Shown: positions 1-12,358 of the stretch, piece after piece
Layout of the letters: the number at the start of each line of letters is the position of its first letter
Position numbering within the stretch: position 1 is the first letter of the stretch
Assembly (NCBI GenBank): GCA_037975125.1
Contig: CM075853.1
Coordinates: forward strand, 38,587,113-38,651,112
Reading direction: 5' to 3'
Length of the DNA stretch: 64,000 nucleotides
Source of the DNA: Latrodectus hesperus
Lineage: Eukaryota; Arthropoda; Arachnida; Araneae; Theridiidae
The notes under the pieces: generated by a model
Told to the model about the DNA's origin: nothing
What the model saw: only the letters and a program-made list of their open reading frames with translations
The model's database searches: none
Made by a program: the position numbers and the translations under genes

Positions 1-1039
1 TTTATTGCAGAAAATTATGAATCGCCGCAGTTTTTATTCTGATTCTGGAAAGAAAGGAGAAACTATTTTTTAAAAGCGAAGACGGATGTATTTATTCTTT
101 GATTCTGCTAATTGAAGTGCGTTTGATGCCCGCTTTTTGGTAGAAAATTGAGATCTATTAATTTGTCGGGGGCGGAGGAGATTCCACAAAGGAATATTTT
201 TCGCTAGAAAAAAAATTAGCGCCATAATTACGTTTCCTTCCATTCGGTTCGCCCAGTACCATGTATCACTTTCTTTCGCAAACAATAACTGATGCATATT
301 TTTTCCCTCCTCTTCTTTCTCCTTTTTGTTCCTCGTAGTCACTGCCGAGAGTTTTCCGCCATTATTTCAAGAAGAACCTCTAAACTACGGATATATACAA
401 CAGCTAATGGCTTTCTTATTTATAACGATTTCATTATAAGAGATTTTTCCCTCGAATTCATATCCCTGAATGGGTTGAGCAAAAATTCCGAATAATAATA
501 ATACGAGATAAGAAAAAAAAGAAAAGAAAAGGACTTTTAATTCTGATAGATGATCAAATGCACGCACGAAAACAATACAGGGAATTGACGACTCCTTCAT
601 TGGCACAGGCGCCCGACAGTTAAAAAAAAAAGATAATAAAAGAAGAGATGAAGAGAATACGTTTTGTTTCCTTTTGCTTCTTCTTTCTTCACTTTTTTCC
701 CCATCCCTCTTCCCTCGACCTCTTCCAGATTCCTACATGCGATTCTGCAACTGCTGAATATGATTGAACCGGTTATCATTAATTTAAACTTCACGTGATG
801 ACTTTGTAATCACGAAATGAGAGGTGGTACAGTCCAAACGGACGGAGGGGAGGGAGAGACAAAGAATAAGAAAAGTTTTGGGAAGCAGCCAATTAGAACG
901 CTCAATTTTGACTTTTCTTGGAGGACCGGTAAAAAAAAAATAATATGCATATATATTTATACATCAAACGGTGTGGTGGTTTGAATATCAAAATAATCTT
1001 TTTAAATTTCGACAATATTTCATTTTTCGTTTTATGTCG

Positions 1040-1480
1040 TCCGTCTTTATTGTCGTAAAAAAGGGGAGTGGAATTTTTTCCCCCTCGAAATTTTTTTTAA
1101 TATATTCCCAGTTTGTTAGTGCTTTGTTTCATTACCGCTAGCTATGTATTTCGTTATCCCAATCTGTCTCCCTTCTCTGCGCATCCCCTTGATTTTGAGT
1201 TCCGTCTGTCTACCCACCCCCTCAGACAAAATCTTTTCGATTTTTCCTTTTGTTTGATGCGTTTCGGAGAGAGAATTGGCAAGATGGCCGCATCCACCCC
1301 CTCATCTGTCCCCTTTCTATTCACCCCCCACCACCACCACGTCCTGCAGCGTGCACACACTTTCTCTGACTCTTTTAGAAACAATACTTACTTTCCTGTA
1401 TTCCGAGCACGATTCAGATGGGGGAAAGTGAATAGTAAAATATACATACATGTACAGAATAAAGAAGGAAAAAAAAAACC
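1040..1480. promoter_or_regulatory. C-rich, CpG-containing island (candidate regulatory element)
   Basis: This block is visibly richer in C and CpG than its surroundings. It holds CCCC runs, a CACCACCACCAC stretch near 1330 and a YY1-like site at 1281-1291. The 124-codon frame across it starts in a pyrimidine run, shows no domain pattern and is overlapped by an equally long frame on the other strand. I therefore favour a non-coding element. Function is inferred from composition and motifs only. Confidence 0.3.
1281..1291 (+). promoter_or_regulatory. YY1/Pho-like site
   Basis: AAGATGGCCGC matches the classical YY1 pattern (AAnATGGCnGC). In flies the Polycomb recruiter Pho recognises the same GCCAT core. 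It sits in a C-rich island, where such sites are usually found. A single short site can occur by chance. Confidence 0.3.
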
Positions 1481-1787
1481 GCAATAAGCATAAGAAGTAA
1501 TGACAAAAATTGGAAAAAAGAAACTAATAAAAAAATAGAAAAGTGTGGGGACAGAGGATTTGAAAGACACAGAAAAAGATGAAAAATCTTTGCGTATTTC
1601 AGATTAGCATTTTTGCTGCCGTTCCTTTTATTTTGCCGTTCACCCCCTCCACGCCGACCACCCTCGCGAGCTTCTTAACGATCTTTAATGAATCTCGCTT
1701 CATTTCCAACTTCCATCCCCCACCTACACCCGCTGGGAAGCAGAAATGTGTCATTATTAAAATGACCGTGGGCATTTTTTACCCATT

Positions 1788-2092
1788 CATTTGTATTCCT
1801 TTTATTTTTTTCCCAGTATTATTATTGTTTTTCTTTGCCCCCACATATCTTATTCTCTGCCTTACCGTTCCATTTTTCTTTTTCCCTTTTTTTCTTTCAA
1901 AAATATAAAAAAATAAACTCACCCGCTTTGCAATCCGGAAGAAACTCCACGGTAAAATCTCTGATTTTTTTTTTTACCCTTGTTTATTTATTCCACTATT
2001 ATTATTGTATTTATACCTCCTCCTTATTATGATTATTTCCTTCTTATTTCTCTCTTTCTTTTCTTTCATTCCTTTTTTTTTTTCCCGTGGGA
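1788..2092. repeat. Polypyrimidine / low-complexity tract
   Basis: The plus strand is dominated by T with interspersed C, in long T runs broken by CCC, ATTATT and CTC. It ends with a T run and CCCGTGGG near 2090. The two open frames across it (rich in F, L and Y) are products of this bias. Confidence 0.65.
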
Positions 2093-2770
2093 GAGCTTAA
2101 CTCGAAACTAAGACGGAAATTTTTCGCAAGAACACAGAGTTTAATCCATTTGCATTAGATTGATTTTTAATCAGAACTCGTCAATGACACGTTTTTATTA
2201 ATCAAATATAATCGTTTTAATTTAAACAGGATTAATAAATAACTTCTTCAAGGTTGGAAAATTACCGAAAACCAAATATAGTCCTTAAAAAGCAGATTGA
2301 TAAACATCAAGAGATAATGGTGAAAACCAGTGCTGAGAAATTGGATGCACACTTATTCCGGCAAGAAACAACCAAGTCGTTTCAAAATACTTAGTAAAAT
2401 GGGGATCATGTTTTAGTTACAAGAGCAATCGAATGATAGTATCTTTGTTTCAGTTTCAGATATGATTGTTAAAATTTACACAATGTGCAACTGAAAACGA
2501 ACAGGGATAGTACTCATTAACAGCTCTCTAATGCGATTCATAAAATAAACTAATGGCATTTAGGGTTCCAAAACAAAACGCAATTTTAGACTGCATCTTT
2601 GACTAATTCATGCATCAACCAGCAAAGGGGGATTCAAATTTTTTTAAAAGAATTGAGGAACCACTTGGCGATTTTCAATCATCATCTGTTTTAAATATTG
2701 TGTTCTCAACATTTTTTATATCAAAACATATGTTTGTAAATTTGTTATTTATACTTGTTTCATATTACAG

Positions 2771-2925
2771 AATCTAAATTAAATGCTGCTTCTACAGAAT
2801 ATGGAGAAAGGCTCACCTATTTCCTGGCTTCTGTTGCGGATTTATACCTTGATCCGATCACTGACTATGCTGCTGAAAGAGTCCGTGGATGTCCAATCAA
2901 ATGGCTAACACCATTCCCGAGATGA
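2771..2925 (+). pseudogene. Unrecognised exon-like coding fragment
   Basis: A splice-acceptor-like sequence (TTTCATATTACAG) ends at 2770. It is followed by a frame of 50 codons from 2773 to a TGA at 2923-2925 with mixed, protein-like residue use, unlike the K/N/I/F-rich frames around it. Residues read YGERLTYFLASVADLYLDP, then ITDYAAERVRGCPIKWLTPF. GC content is higher than in the flanks. No donor site is found before the stop, so if it was an exon it is now isolated or broken. I considered CoA-pathway PPCS because of the A-x-x-A-D-x-Y pattern, but the following residues do not fit. Family not identified. Confidence 0.3.
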
Positions 2926-3139
2926 TGATCACACAAAAGTATCAATTAAAATGTCAACATCATCCCCTGATTGCAATTATTCCAGGTTAATTTAATTTAA
3001 ATTAAAAGTTATATTAGTATGCCAATACTGATTTAAATTTCTTGTGACAGTTACTTTAAAACTAGCATGAAGAATATCTGCTGATTCTTACTATTTATTA
3101 TCGTCAGTTTTCATATTTATATACTTGATGTTTATATTT

Positions 3140-3260
3140 GGAGGTTTTACATGATTTTGGCATCGGCAGAAAAGCATTATTTTTTGGAGCAACGTGGTCA
3201 ACACCCTATGATGTTGTTACATTGATTCTAACTTCAATTTGTATTTTCATATTGCTTTAT
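3140..3260. repeat. Possible dispersed-repeat fragment (relative at 19545)
   Basis: The stretch containing GCAGAAAAGC and, further on, GTGGTCAACACCC resembles 19555-19605, where GCAGAAAAGC and GTGGTTAACACCC occur at similar spacing. By-eye similarity is roughly 70% over about 50 bases. No terminal repeats or target duplications were seen, so the element type is unknown. Confidence 0.3.
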
Positions 3261-3849
3261 AATTAACAATTAAATTTGAATTTCCTTTATATACTTATCT
3301 TCATGTTTTCTGTTCGCTCTCTTTAGAATTATTGAATATTTGAATTTCTGTTGTATAATTTATATTTTGAAACTTTGAATTTTTTATTTTTATGTATTTA
3401 AAAATAGGGTGTGTTAATGGTGTCTTTAATGCTCATGTTAATAAATCAAATTGTGAAAACAAATTCTACATATGAAGACATTTAAACTTTATAAGATTGA
3501 TTATCAACTCAGTACATTATATTAATTATGCACACTCATTCCAAAAATTATATAAAATTTTTGGAAAAATCGTTGATATTTGTATTTTATATATTAAAAG
3601 CATTAAAAAAACTTTTATTCTTATTTTTGTATTATATTATTATGATATTATACAAAATCATGTGTCAAACTTTTTCGACCTTAATTCAATTTCTCAGTAA
3701 ATAAATTAATATACGTGTTAATTTATTGCCGAAAATTAAAGCATATTATAAACATATTGGCAAAAAATTATATTTTAGACATAACATTAAAAACATAAAG
3801 ATCATTTTGTCACTAGGATTTTCTTCACATTATTGATAAAACAATTATT

Positions 3850-3888
<39 letters not shown>

Positions 3889-3889
3889 T
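3850..3889. repeat. (CA)n(TA)n compound microsatellite
   Basis: About eleven CA dinucleotides are followed directly by about eight TA dinucleotides. Confidence 0.95.
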
Positions 3890-6800
3890 TATATAAGTAG
3901 TCATATTCATCGTATCATTAGTTTACATAAAGTGAATTATTAATTTTACATAATGTTATTTATTCCCCAAAGAGTATTCGAACATTTTTTAAGCGATTCT
4001 TATTTTTTTATGAATTTAAATTTAGACTTTATGATAAAAACGTGGAAAAAAAATTCAGTTGAAATAGAATTTAATTGCTATCTCCAATATTAAAAATATC
4101 TTTTTCTGAAATTTTTTGAATCATAAAAAAAAAAAAAATGATCGAAAGCCATACTTTTGAGCTTTACAAAGAAAAATATTCTTAATTCATTTATTGAAAG
4201 ATATTTATAATTATTTGATATTTCTTCACGAAAAAGAAAATATATTATTACTTTAAAGAAGAGAAACCTTAAATTTTACGTTTGTCTGGGGGAAAGGGCA
4301 AAAAATATATACCCAATGAAGGAACGTACATTTTTTACAAAATCGAAAAATCATGTATCTGTTTATTATTATTATTTACCTATTTCCAAATAACTACTGC
4401 GAAATCTTTATATAATATCAATTTCTGTAGAAATTGTGAACGAAATCATAAAATTTGATTTAATAAAAACCAAAAATTCATGGAATTAGCCAATCAAATG
4501 TTTCTTAGAGTAGTGATATGAAAATTATTTGGACGAAAATGTGTGTGTGATAAACAGAAACGAATAGGAAAACCAAAAAAAAAGTAATCACACCAATACA
4601 ATTATTACTACAACTTATTTATATTCTAAAAGAAAATGAAAACAAATCTAATTTTTGCAAATTTTATAAATACTATAACAATTTAGAGCATTGTAAACGG
4701 TGATAGCATACTAAGTAATGATTGAATAATTCTAATTATAAATTATTTTAATTATAAACTAACTAAAATAATAATGACGGTGTTCTTAACATTAGGCATT
4801 TTAGATTACGCCGATACCAATTTAATAACAAAGAAAACTGATAGACACAAATAAAAAGAAACAGATATTTTCGTTGCTTTTAAGGTTCCAAAGCTTTTAC
4901 TTTCAACATTTTTTAAATCCAAATTAACATGAAAAAGTTTCCTTAAGTTTTCCATTAAAATTTTAATGAAATAATGAATACAAAGTTATTAAATCATTCC
5001 TGATTTTCGAAAATGCAATTCACGATTAAATCACCTCATTACAAACAGATTGTAAATTTTTACTACACAGCAAGTCATGGTTTACTATTAGAAAAAAAAA
5101 TTTCTTTTTATAAACAAACCTTGTTTTCCTAAACGACTCTTAAATTTTCTGTAATATTTTTTACAGACAATATTTATTTACCCAATGCAACATCAAGTCT
5201 TAAGCGTCTTACCCTGTGCAAGACAAGAAGCGGAAAATAAAAGTAATTTTTATACATGAGAATGCTCAATAACATAAAAACGTGCTTTATGTATATGGTC
5301 ATATATTCAAAAAAGGTATAAAAAGAGAAAAATATAAAATCATAAAAGAAAAATAAAGAATAGGGAAACTAAACTTTTATGTATTTTTTATTTAATCCTT
5401 TTTAGGCTGCTCATACAAAACACAGATAATTACCCCCAGCACCACAGGTATCTTTGAAATGAAATATTTTTACATTCCTCCGTCCCCATATTAATGCAGA
5501 GAACGGTCCGTTAGATATCTGGAATAATGAAATACGAATTTTTTTACCCCAGGGGGAGAGAATGGGGAAAAAAAGTGAAATAAACAAAATTTTCAATGTG
5601 AAAGAGGAATAAAAAGAGAATAGAAAGTTTTAAATGTATTTTTCTCCGAAAAAAAAATGATCAGAGATAATAAAAATCGGAAAAATTCTGAATTAAGCAG
5701 ATACACATCGAAAATGAGATGTGTTTTATTTTGTTTTCAAAAATATAGAGGCATATTTGAAAACTTTATTTTTTCTCTTTAAGTCGTGGTATAAAAATCC
5801 AATTGGGAGCAATTTTAAGCAAGAATAACAGCAAATATTAGAAGGGATTTTTTTCCCCCTAAGAGCCTAAAAATTACTTAAAAATTTAAAATAAAGTATA
5901 AAGATTTTATAAAAATTATAATCTTGATATTTTTCTTTCACATAAATTTAAAAGTATCGACCGAGCCCAGAGAAAACCATTCCTTTAATTCATTTTTTCA
6001 AATTTAAAAAAATAATAGAAAAATAATATTTTTTTTATTCATTTTAAATCTATACGAAATTTATGTTAATAAAGTAAAATTTTTAAATGTATTTCTATTT
6101 ATAAATATTGAATTTATATGTCCGAAAATGAGCATACAAGACCTACATACCCGTCTATTATATTATAAGGAAAATTCAAAATTCATTAACATAAACTTAG
6201 CATCGGTACGTTACGGCACCCGTGCTAGATTTGGCACGTGTATAATTCTCACTGTCAATCTGCATCTATTCAATAAACTTTAATATCTTTAACTATGTAT
6301 AATTAATATATAAATACATTTCTTTAAGAGATCCGTAAAAACGAAATATAAATTTCTAATCTTGACTTCTGTTTTCTAAATTTGTATGCTTTTCCTCAAG
6401 AATCGAATTGTTTTTATTTCCTATATTGCAAAAATAAAATTAGCGATTTTCATTATTTTGCTTTAGCACACTGTGGTATGAATATTCTTAAGTACTATTC
6501 GAACAAACTACAGCGATTTTAAGAATATTTATTTTAAATTTGATACCATGAATCGATCGAAATATTCCGGTAGTAGCAACCATAGTTAGCCATATTTAGA
6601 GGGGAAGCCATATGATAGTAATGCATTTTATAAATAGGATAGATATAGTGTTGACAATAAGTTCAATTTCAAATTTAAGGCTGACATATCGATGTGAATA
6701 ATGATAAAAACAATGTACATTATTTGAAGATTTGGAAGGAAGGAAAAAAGCTACTTTTTTAAAACTTCCAAGTTCAAACAAATATACGAATATTTCATTT

Positions 6801-7430
6801 GAAATATGCAGTTTAATTTAATTTCAAAAAGCATCGAATTGAATGAAATTAACATAATTAAAATTAATACTGCATTTTTTAATTTGCAAAAAATGTATTG
6901 TTTTATTATTCTTTCAAATGTATTTTTGATTACTATTATAGAACTAACTATAAAAGTAATTATTAGAGAGTATCGATAAATATACTATAAATAGATTTCA
7001 ATCACTCTCAACAAGGTAGAAACGATTTGAAAAAATTTGAATCAACGAACTCTTAAATATAATTTCTTTTTCCTCTTGTTAATTGCAAAGATGGTAAATT
7101 GTAACAAAACTGAAAACGAAATCTCACTACAAAATTATTTTCTAATTGATTACAAATTATAAACTATCAGAGATTTTCTTTAATTATTTCTTTTAATGTA
7201 AAAGCATTATTTAATAAAGGTCCCGGATGAATACATATGCAGTAATCGTTTTAACGCTTTTTTCTCTTTTTTCCCCGTTAAGTAATTCCTTTAAACTATT
7301 TGTCTACGAAAATATCTTTTTTCACAATCTTTACCCTAAATTTCGAACCTATAATTTTGTTCAGTAATTCCAGTCTTTTTTCAAACTCTCCTATTTTTTC
7401 ACAAGCTCTTTCTTATTCTTATTGAGTTAA
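3890..7430. other. AT-rich stretch without recognisable gene
   Basis: Long AT-rich DNA with A and T runs. Short frames are low-complexity (K, N, I, F, L). A small CpG-bearing patch lies at about 6200-6240 (TACGGCACCCGTGC). I see no transposon ends or RNA genes. Confidence 0.6.
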
Positions 7431-7442
7431 TCTTTATTCCAG

Positions 7443-7548
7443 CAAAGAAGTGATCATGGCAGTATTTGACGGAGCTCCAAAGATATCAACCCAATTCCAT
7501 TTTCACGGTCATGGTTTCGAAGTTTTCAGGCACTGCAAAGACAACTAA
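7443..7548 (+). pseudogene. Multicopper-oxidase (laccase)-like exon fragment
   Basis: A long pyrimidine tract (about 7375-7440) ends in ATTCCAG at 7442, a strong splice acceptor. The following frame runs 34 codons (7444-7545) to a TAA. It contains QFHFHGHGFEVFR, resembling the copper-binding H-P-x-H-x-H-G-H block that binds the type 1/2/3 copper sites near the C-terminus of laccase-type multicopper oxidases. The residues before it (KEVIMAVFDGAPKIST) fit the strand that normally precedes the block. Such enzymes oxidise phenols, for example in arthropod cuticle. The P of HPxH is replaced, and no consensus GT donor follows at the expected place, with only a GC candidate at 7529-7531. A pseudogene fragment or lone exon is more likely than an active gene. 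No other exon of the family was found nearby. Confidence 0.42.
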
Positions 7549-8339
7549 AGCAAACTTTTCTGATAGAAATTCATCCTGGAAACATGTTATACATTTATTC
7601 AGCAAATATTATTTTTAAAATAAAATAAAAATACTAATTTTTTCCATTCTTAAAATTACTGTTCATTACGGAAAAAAATATTTTGAAAAATAAATTAATT
7701 ACAAAAAAGATTCCAAAGACCCCTTATTGTTCGGCCATTATTTACCTCATAAAAAAGCCATTCTTTGGTCTTTAGAGTCGTTTTAATGGAAATTTGGAAT
7801 TACACTCACAGAACCATCTTAGACAATCTGAACATATAATCCTCTGTGGATTGATTCAATAAAGGTTATTTTAGTTTCGTCAGCTCACATTCTCTAGACT
7901 CATAATAAAACACATCATTTAAATAACTTAAAATACATTGAGAAAAAGAAAGACCTCAAACATTCTTTTTGATATGATGAATCATTTATGATGAAAGTAA
8001 CATTTTTTTATAGATTCATGAAATATTTTTTTTCAATTTCTGGTTTAGAAAGCTTTTAATTCTAATAATTATTACTTCAATTAAAGAATAATAAAATATT
8101 ACTTTTTAAAAGCAATATGTACCTAGTAGAAAGGTACTTGTTCAAAATATACTTCAATCTACAGAATTTTTTAATGATTATATCATCATAAATTTTATAA
8201 AACAAGTAGAGAAACATTAGAAACAAGATAATTCTATTTATATTTACTGTACATTTTATCAGCAAAATTAGCAAACAGCATTCAGGAAATCTTTCAAGGA
8301 TTTAATTTCACCCTACCACCGACACACCGCAAATCGATT
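7549..8339. other. AT-rich stretch, nothing recognised
   Basis: A/T-run-rich DNA. The 65-codon minus frame at 8077-8274 is rich in I, L, N and K and is a compositional artefact. No repeats of note. Confidence 0.6.
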
Positions 8340-8880
8340 CACTTAATCACAATCGTTTTGTCAATTCTTGGGTATGGATTCGGACAAAAGGGAAAAACCG
8401 GAGCATCAGGTATGCAGCGGAAGACACGGGGAATGCGACATTTATATCTGGATTGGCAGAGAGGGCCGGGAGGTAATTTTATTGCTTTCTGCGGAGACTC
8501 TAACGTTCTCCTTTCCCCTTCCCCATAAAACAATCAATCAGTGGGAAAAGAGGAGGACAATTCAATCCCATTGCATCACTTCAAGTTATCTCTCCTTCAC
8601 CACTCAACCAATCGAAGTGAGCTTTTTTTTTCTTTCCTTTTTCCTCTGTTGCCACGTTTTATTTTCCTTCCTTAACTCCGTTCCTCCTCAATTCGAATCA
8701 CGTGATTTATTTACAGCTATTTATATTTTGCTGATTGACGTTACATGAGAATGGCAAAGGTGGACAGCAGACAACAGTCAATCAAGTCCTCGATTATTGG
8801 TCATGGAATCAGTCAAGTCTGATGGGTGTCAACTGTTTCGCAATTTTAAAATATGATTAAGGAAGAACCATGATAAGATT
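8340..8880. promoter_or_regulatory. GC-elevated island (candidate regulatory element)
   Basis: G+C and CpG rise sharply from about 8340 and fade by about 8880. A T/C-rich tract (8625-8690) lies inside. Overlapping open frames on both strands (8368-8748 plus, 8339-8533 minus) argue for composition rather than coding. No motif names a protein family. Regulatory role inferred. Confidence 0.3.
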
Positions 8881-9370
8881 GACGCTTAAATGGACATAAT
8901 CTAATCTAACGTATACAGATTATCCTCAGTGACTATTTTATTTGCGAAAGTTCATCAACACGGTATTCTTTCGCTGAACAATAAGAAAACCACAGCACAA
9001 GCAAGTGAAGTTTTTAACAACTGAGCTACCATGGATTATATTATTGCAATAAAAAACGTGAACACAATCAACGTGCATTTCATTTATCAGTATCATTCAA
9101 AATCAATTCTCACGCACTAATAAAAATGATGGACAAAACCCATTTTCAGTCACAATAAATTTAAAATAATTCTTCTTGTATTTATTTCTAGTAACACAAG
9201 CGAATTCTATTAAACATCTCTTTACAGTTTTTTAGTCTCGTAAAAGTCTCTGCGAATTTCTAAAATCCTTAAATTGTTATACCAACGTCTAAAATAATGT
9301 GCATAAAATAAGCAGCGTGAAAAGAATTGTAAGGCATTTTAAGCAAACTGTTCCATCCGAATCATCAATT

Positions 9371-9790
9371 GTCTTCTTCTTCTTAGAGTTAGGTTTGTAT
9401 TATAGTGGGCACCTCTGCTTTTATCAGCATTTTGTACTATTAACTCCAAACCCAATGTTTCCTAGTTCCAGTTGCTCGGGTCACTCACTTTATTAATAAA
9501 GTCCGATATAACCCTTTAATGGAGTCTAGGTGTATGATGCCTAAAGAAGTTAATCTAGGGAAGGCAAGAGCCTCGCATTCGTAAATGATATGCTTGGCCG
9601 TTTCCTCTTGCGTATGATATTTCCTGCAAATAGGGTCTTGCTGAAACAGTCCCATTTTATGGAGGTGTTTTCTGAAATAGTAGTGCCCAGTTATGAAGCC
9701 TACGATTAAACGTATCTTCTGCCTAGAGCATCATTAATTGTCTTACTGATCAAGAAATACTTCCCTGCAAACGAATTCCACACTTGATTT
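9371..9790 (-). mobile_element. LINE (Jockey/I-type) 3' end, 5'-truncated and frameshifted
   Basis: On the minus strand a frame open from about 9730 to a TGA at 9485-9487 reads KIRLIVGFITGHYYFRKHL, then DPICRKYHTQEETAKHII and YECEALAFPRL. This is the typical C-terminal tail of a Jockey/I-superfamily ORF2. It consists of the end of an RNase-H-like region (T-G-H-x-x-x-R-K-H-L), then a C-x-x-C...H...C zinc-knuckle-like motif whose second cysteine here is Y. Upstream of 9730 the protein continues only in another frame with stops, so the copy is dead. A 3' UTR of about 100 bases ends in a GAA-type run at about 9371-9388. Exact 5' end and target duplication were not resolved. Confidence 0.72.
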
Positions 9791-10389
9791 TGAAAACAAA
9801 AAAAACAATTATAATCTATAAGAGAATTGTTTTAATGAAACTTTCAAAAATTAGTTCAGTTTTAAAAGCAATGTATTAATTCAAAATAGTTCAAGCATCA
9901 TGCTGTAGATTTGATAAGTGTGGGCACATTCACAATATACTCATGTTGTTTACTAAGGAGCTATTTTTTCAGACTCGACTATAATTAAATAGATACAAAT
10001 AAATTACTTACTTTAGTTTAAAAAATATGTCATGTAACATTAAATGTTTAATAAGCACAAATGAACCTTAAGCTAATAAAGAGATATTTAAATGTGTCTA
10101 ATTAAGAAATGTGTCCATTAATCATGTATTCGTCCTTAAATAGCTTCAGTTAAATTCTTTTGATGGCATTATTAGGCACGTTACATTTTCATGATTTACT
10201 TACCTATTAATAGATTCATAAACACAAAATAGAATTGACTTAAGATGTGGTTAGTTTAATAGTCATTATCAGAGCTGGTATTGTTTTAGTGGCATGTATC
10301 ACCATGTTCAACTATTACTAATACGTCAAGAATGATCTGTTTCCTCAGTACGAAACTTACAGTTCTGCAGAAATAAGTAGAATTATTGT

Positions 10390-10393
<4 letters not shown>
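9791..10393. other. AT-rich stretch, nothing recognised
   Basis: Featureless AT-rich DNA between the LINE tail and the (TA)n array. No coding-like frame was seen. Confidence 0.6.

Positions 10394-10472
<79 letters not shown>
10394..10472. repeat. (TA)n microsatellite, 79 bp
   Basis: Uninterrupted alternating TA, about 39 units. Self-complementary, so able to extrude a hairpin or cruciform. Confidence 0.97.
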
Positions 10473-10475
<3 letters not shown>

Positions 10476-11575
10476 GCACAGTATAAAGATTTTAGTTTTT
10501 AATGTTAACTACATAGAGCATATTTTTCAAATATGAAAATGGTGACTACATTTAGTATAAAAAAATAATTAACAAAAATGACAATGAAAGAAATATACAT
10601 TCTCCGACCTTCCAGTTCTTGTCTCCTATCTATCTTTATATATACATTTTAATGGAACTAAACAAATGCTATGGCTATCATTTCTTCATTTCTATTAAAA
10701 GATAAATATAAATTTTACAACGTAATGATTCTTTACAGATGGAATATGTGAAAATCGAAAGCACTTTGAGATGACATTCGGCTGTTCCTTCCTGCATCTA
10801 TGTTCACGACTGAAGAAAAAAAGGAGGTATAGAATACAGCCAGAGTTTGCGGTGAGTGCTGTATAGAGAAAACAGCCCTCAGTAACTGCAATTTCTATTT
10901 TGGTCTCCAAAACCAAATTTTACATGATTATTATGCTTTTTCGAAGACGCCAATCTCATTACGAATTATAAACTAATTAGTTAGGCTTTTTAAGCCTCTT
11001 ATCTTATGAAAAAGTGCACTGTTATTGGAGACATCAGTCTCGAAATTAAGGATTAGTTCATTGTTTGGGCTTCTTAAGCCAGCTTTATATTAATTAATGA
11101 ATGCTTGAAACGACAGTCTTTCATAAATGTATCTATTGTCTTCTCAAGTCATATTTAATTCTGAATGTGTTTTGTTTTGTGATGCTTAGAAAAATAAATT
11201 AAAAATTAGCAACTGTAATTTTATTTGTGATCCTTCCTCCAACACCAGCGAAAATTAATTTACAAATGTATTACTAATTCGAAACAGAAAGAGGAAATTT
11301 ACCGAGTCATGAAACAGTAAACTTAAATTCACATTCCAATAAAGTCTTTAAAGGGGATAATAGACTTTATGTAACTGAAGTTTGGCAACTCTTTCAATAT
11401 ATTAAATTCTTGCCCCATGTGGGTAAGTACCATCATAGATTTTTACTGACAAAGTGAATGAACAATCTATTGAAAACACCAAACTGTAATGGAGCTTAAA
11501 AATCTTTGAAATGCTAATAATTGTAATTGCATTTGTAAGCCTAAAAGTTGTTTCTCATTTCCGTGACCAGCAGTG
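10473..11575. other. AT-rich stretch with a small mixed-composition patch
   Basis: Mostly AT-rich. A patch at about 10740-10900 is less AT-biased and carries a 73-codon minus frame (10695-10916) with no recognisable domain. A good splice-donor-like GGGTAAGTACC lies near 11420. Nothing is assignable. Confidence 0.5.
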
Positions 11576-11923
11576 CTAAATCAGGTCCATGAGTTCATTC
11601 ACCCTGAAGAAATCCAGTACTAAATAGGGGATCTTGAACCAGGTCTTGCCTGGTAAGTTCCACACAAGATAAAATGTGACCAGAGGAGGCTTGTGCAGAA
11701 AAGCACTTAGTGCAGATTTCGAAGTGTTTTTGCCTAAGAGCAGTTTGATCCATCTACTGTAGATGGACCAAGGAGCCCCAGGGCACCTACTCTGAGCCAC
11801 GAGATTTGTAAGCGTAAATAATGTAATTGCATTTGTCTTGCATGTGCGCCTATTTCCGCAATTAATTTTTTGACAACTATGAGAAAAATCACAAGTCATC
11901 GTCGACAAATCACAAGGGCTCAT
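11576..11923 (-). CDS. Unrecognised 115-codon open frame (weak)
   Basis: This is an ATG-started frame on the minus strand in a patch less AT-rich than its flanks. Residue use is mixed, including five cysteines in its first third and W/P-containing segments such as GAPWSIYSRWIKLL. I see no known domain, signal peptide or membrane segment. A 19-base perfect palindrome (TCCATCTAC-T-GTAGATGGA) lies inside at about 11749-11767, which would be unusual for ordinary coding DNA. It may be a chance frame in an old repeat or a conserved non-coding patch. Confidence 0.12.
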   Translation of the reverse strand: MSPCDLSTMTCDFSHSCQKINCGNRRTCKTNAITLFTLTNLVAQSRCPGAPWSIYSRWIKLLLGKNTSKSALSAFLHKPPLVTFYLVWNLPGKTWFKIPYLVLDFFRVNELMDLI

Positions 11924-12358
11924 TGCCCAATTTTTTATTAAGATTTCTTCTTAATATGATAGACGATTCTCCAAATATAAGCCCAATTTAAAGCATTTCA
12001 CTGTATCATTTGCATTGACAAAAATTCCGATTTTCATCCAAATACCAAATGATTCGATTCTAAAGATATTCAATCATTTTAACGAGATTTTATAGTAAAA
12101 TATTATAGATGTGGGATTCAAAAGAGCCACATGAACTTGTAAAGCAACAAAGAATTATCAATAAAAAACCGCATTTCGTTTCGAAATAGTTTAGAAAAAA
12201 ACATTCAAGAGAGTTCATTACTATTACTGAAATCAACTGCATGATTATGTATAATCACCACATAACATACGAGACTTTATAATAAATAATTTTGAATTTG
12301 AATATATTGGATACCTAAACTATTATTTCGTATTTAATTAAGGCTGCTGAAATTCTGT
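11924..12358. other. AT-rich stretch, nothing recognised
   Basis: Featureless AT-rich DNA leading into the hairpin pair at 12359. Confidence 0.55.

Larger units (their letters stand above)
1..2770. other. Non-coding stretch, mixed composition with pyrimidine-rich tracts
   Basis: No gene is recognised. Composition alternates between A-rich runs (about 490-540), C/T-rich runs (about 600-720 and 1040-1380) and ordinary AT-rich DNA. The short open frames here have biased compositions (runs of F, L, K, P) and no domain pattern, so I treat them as chance. From about 2100 the sequence becomes featureless AT-rich DNA up to the exon-like frame at 2771. Confidence 0.6.

Noticed and set aside
2771..2925. 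Phosphopantothenoylcysteine synthetase exon
   Set aside because: Only a short A-x-x-A-D-x-Y-like pattern fits; the residues after it do not match the family, so no name was given.
8077..8274. Mitochondrial-like membrane protein frame (NUMT)
   Set aside because: I/L/N/K-rich frame explained by AT composition; no mitochondrial gene motif was seen.
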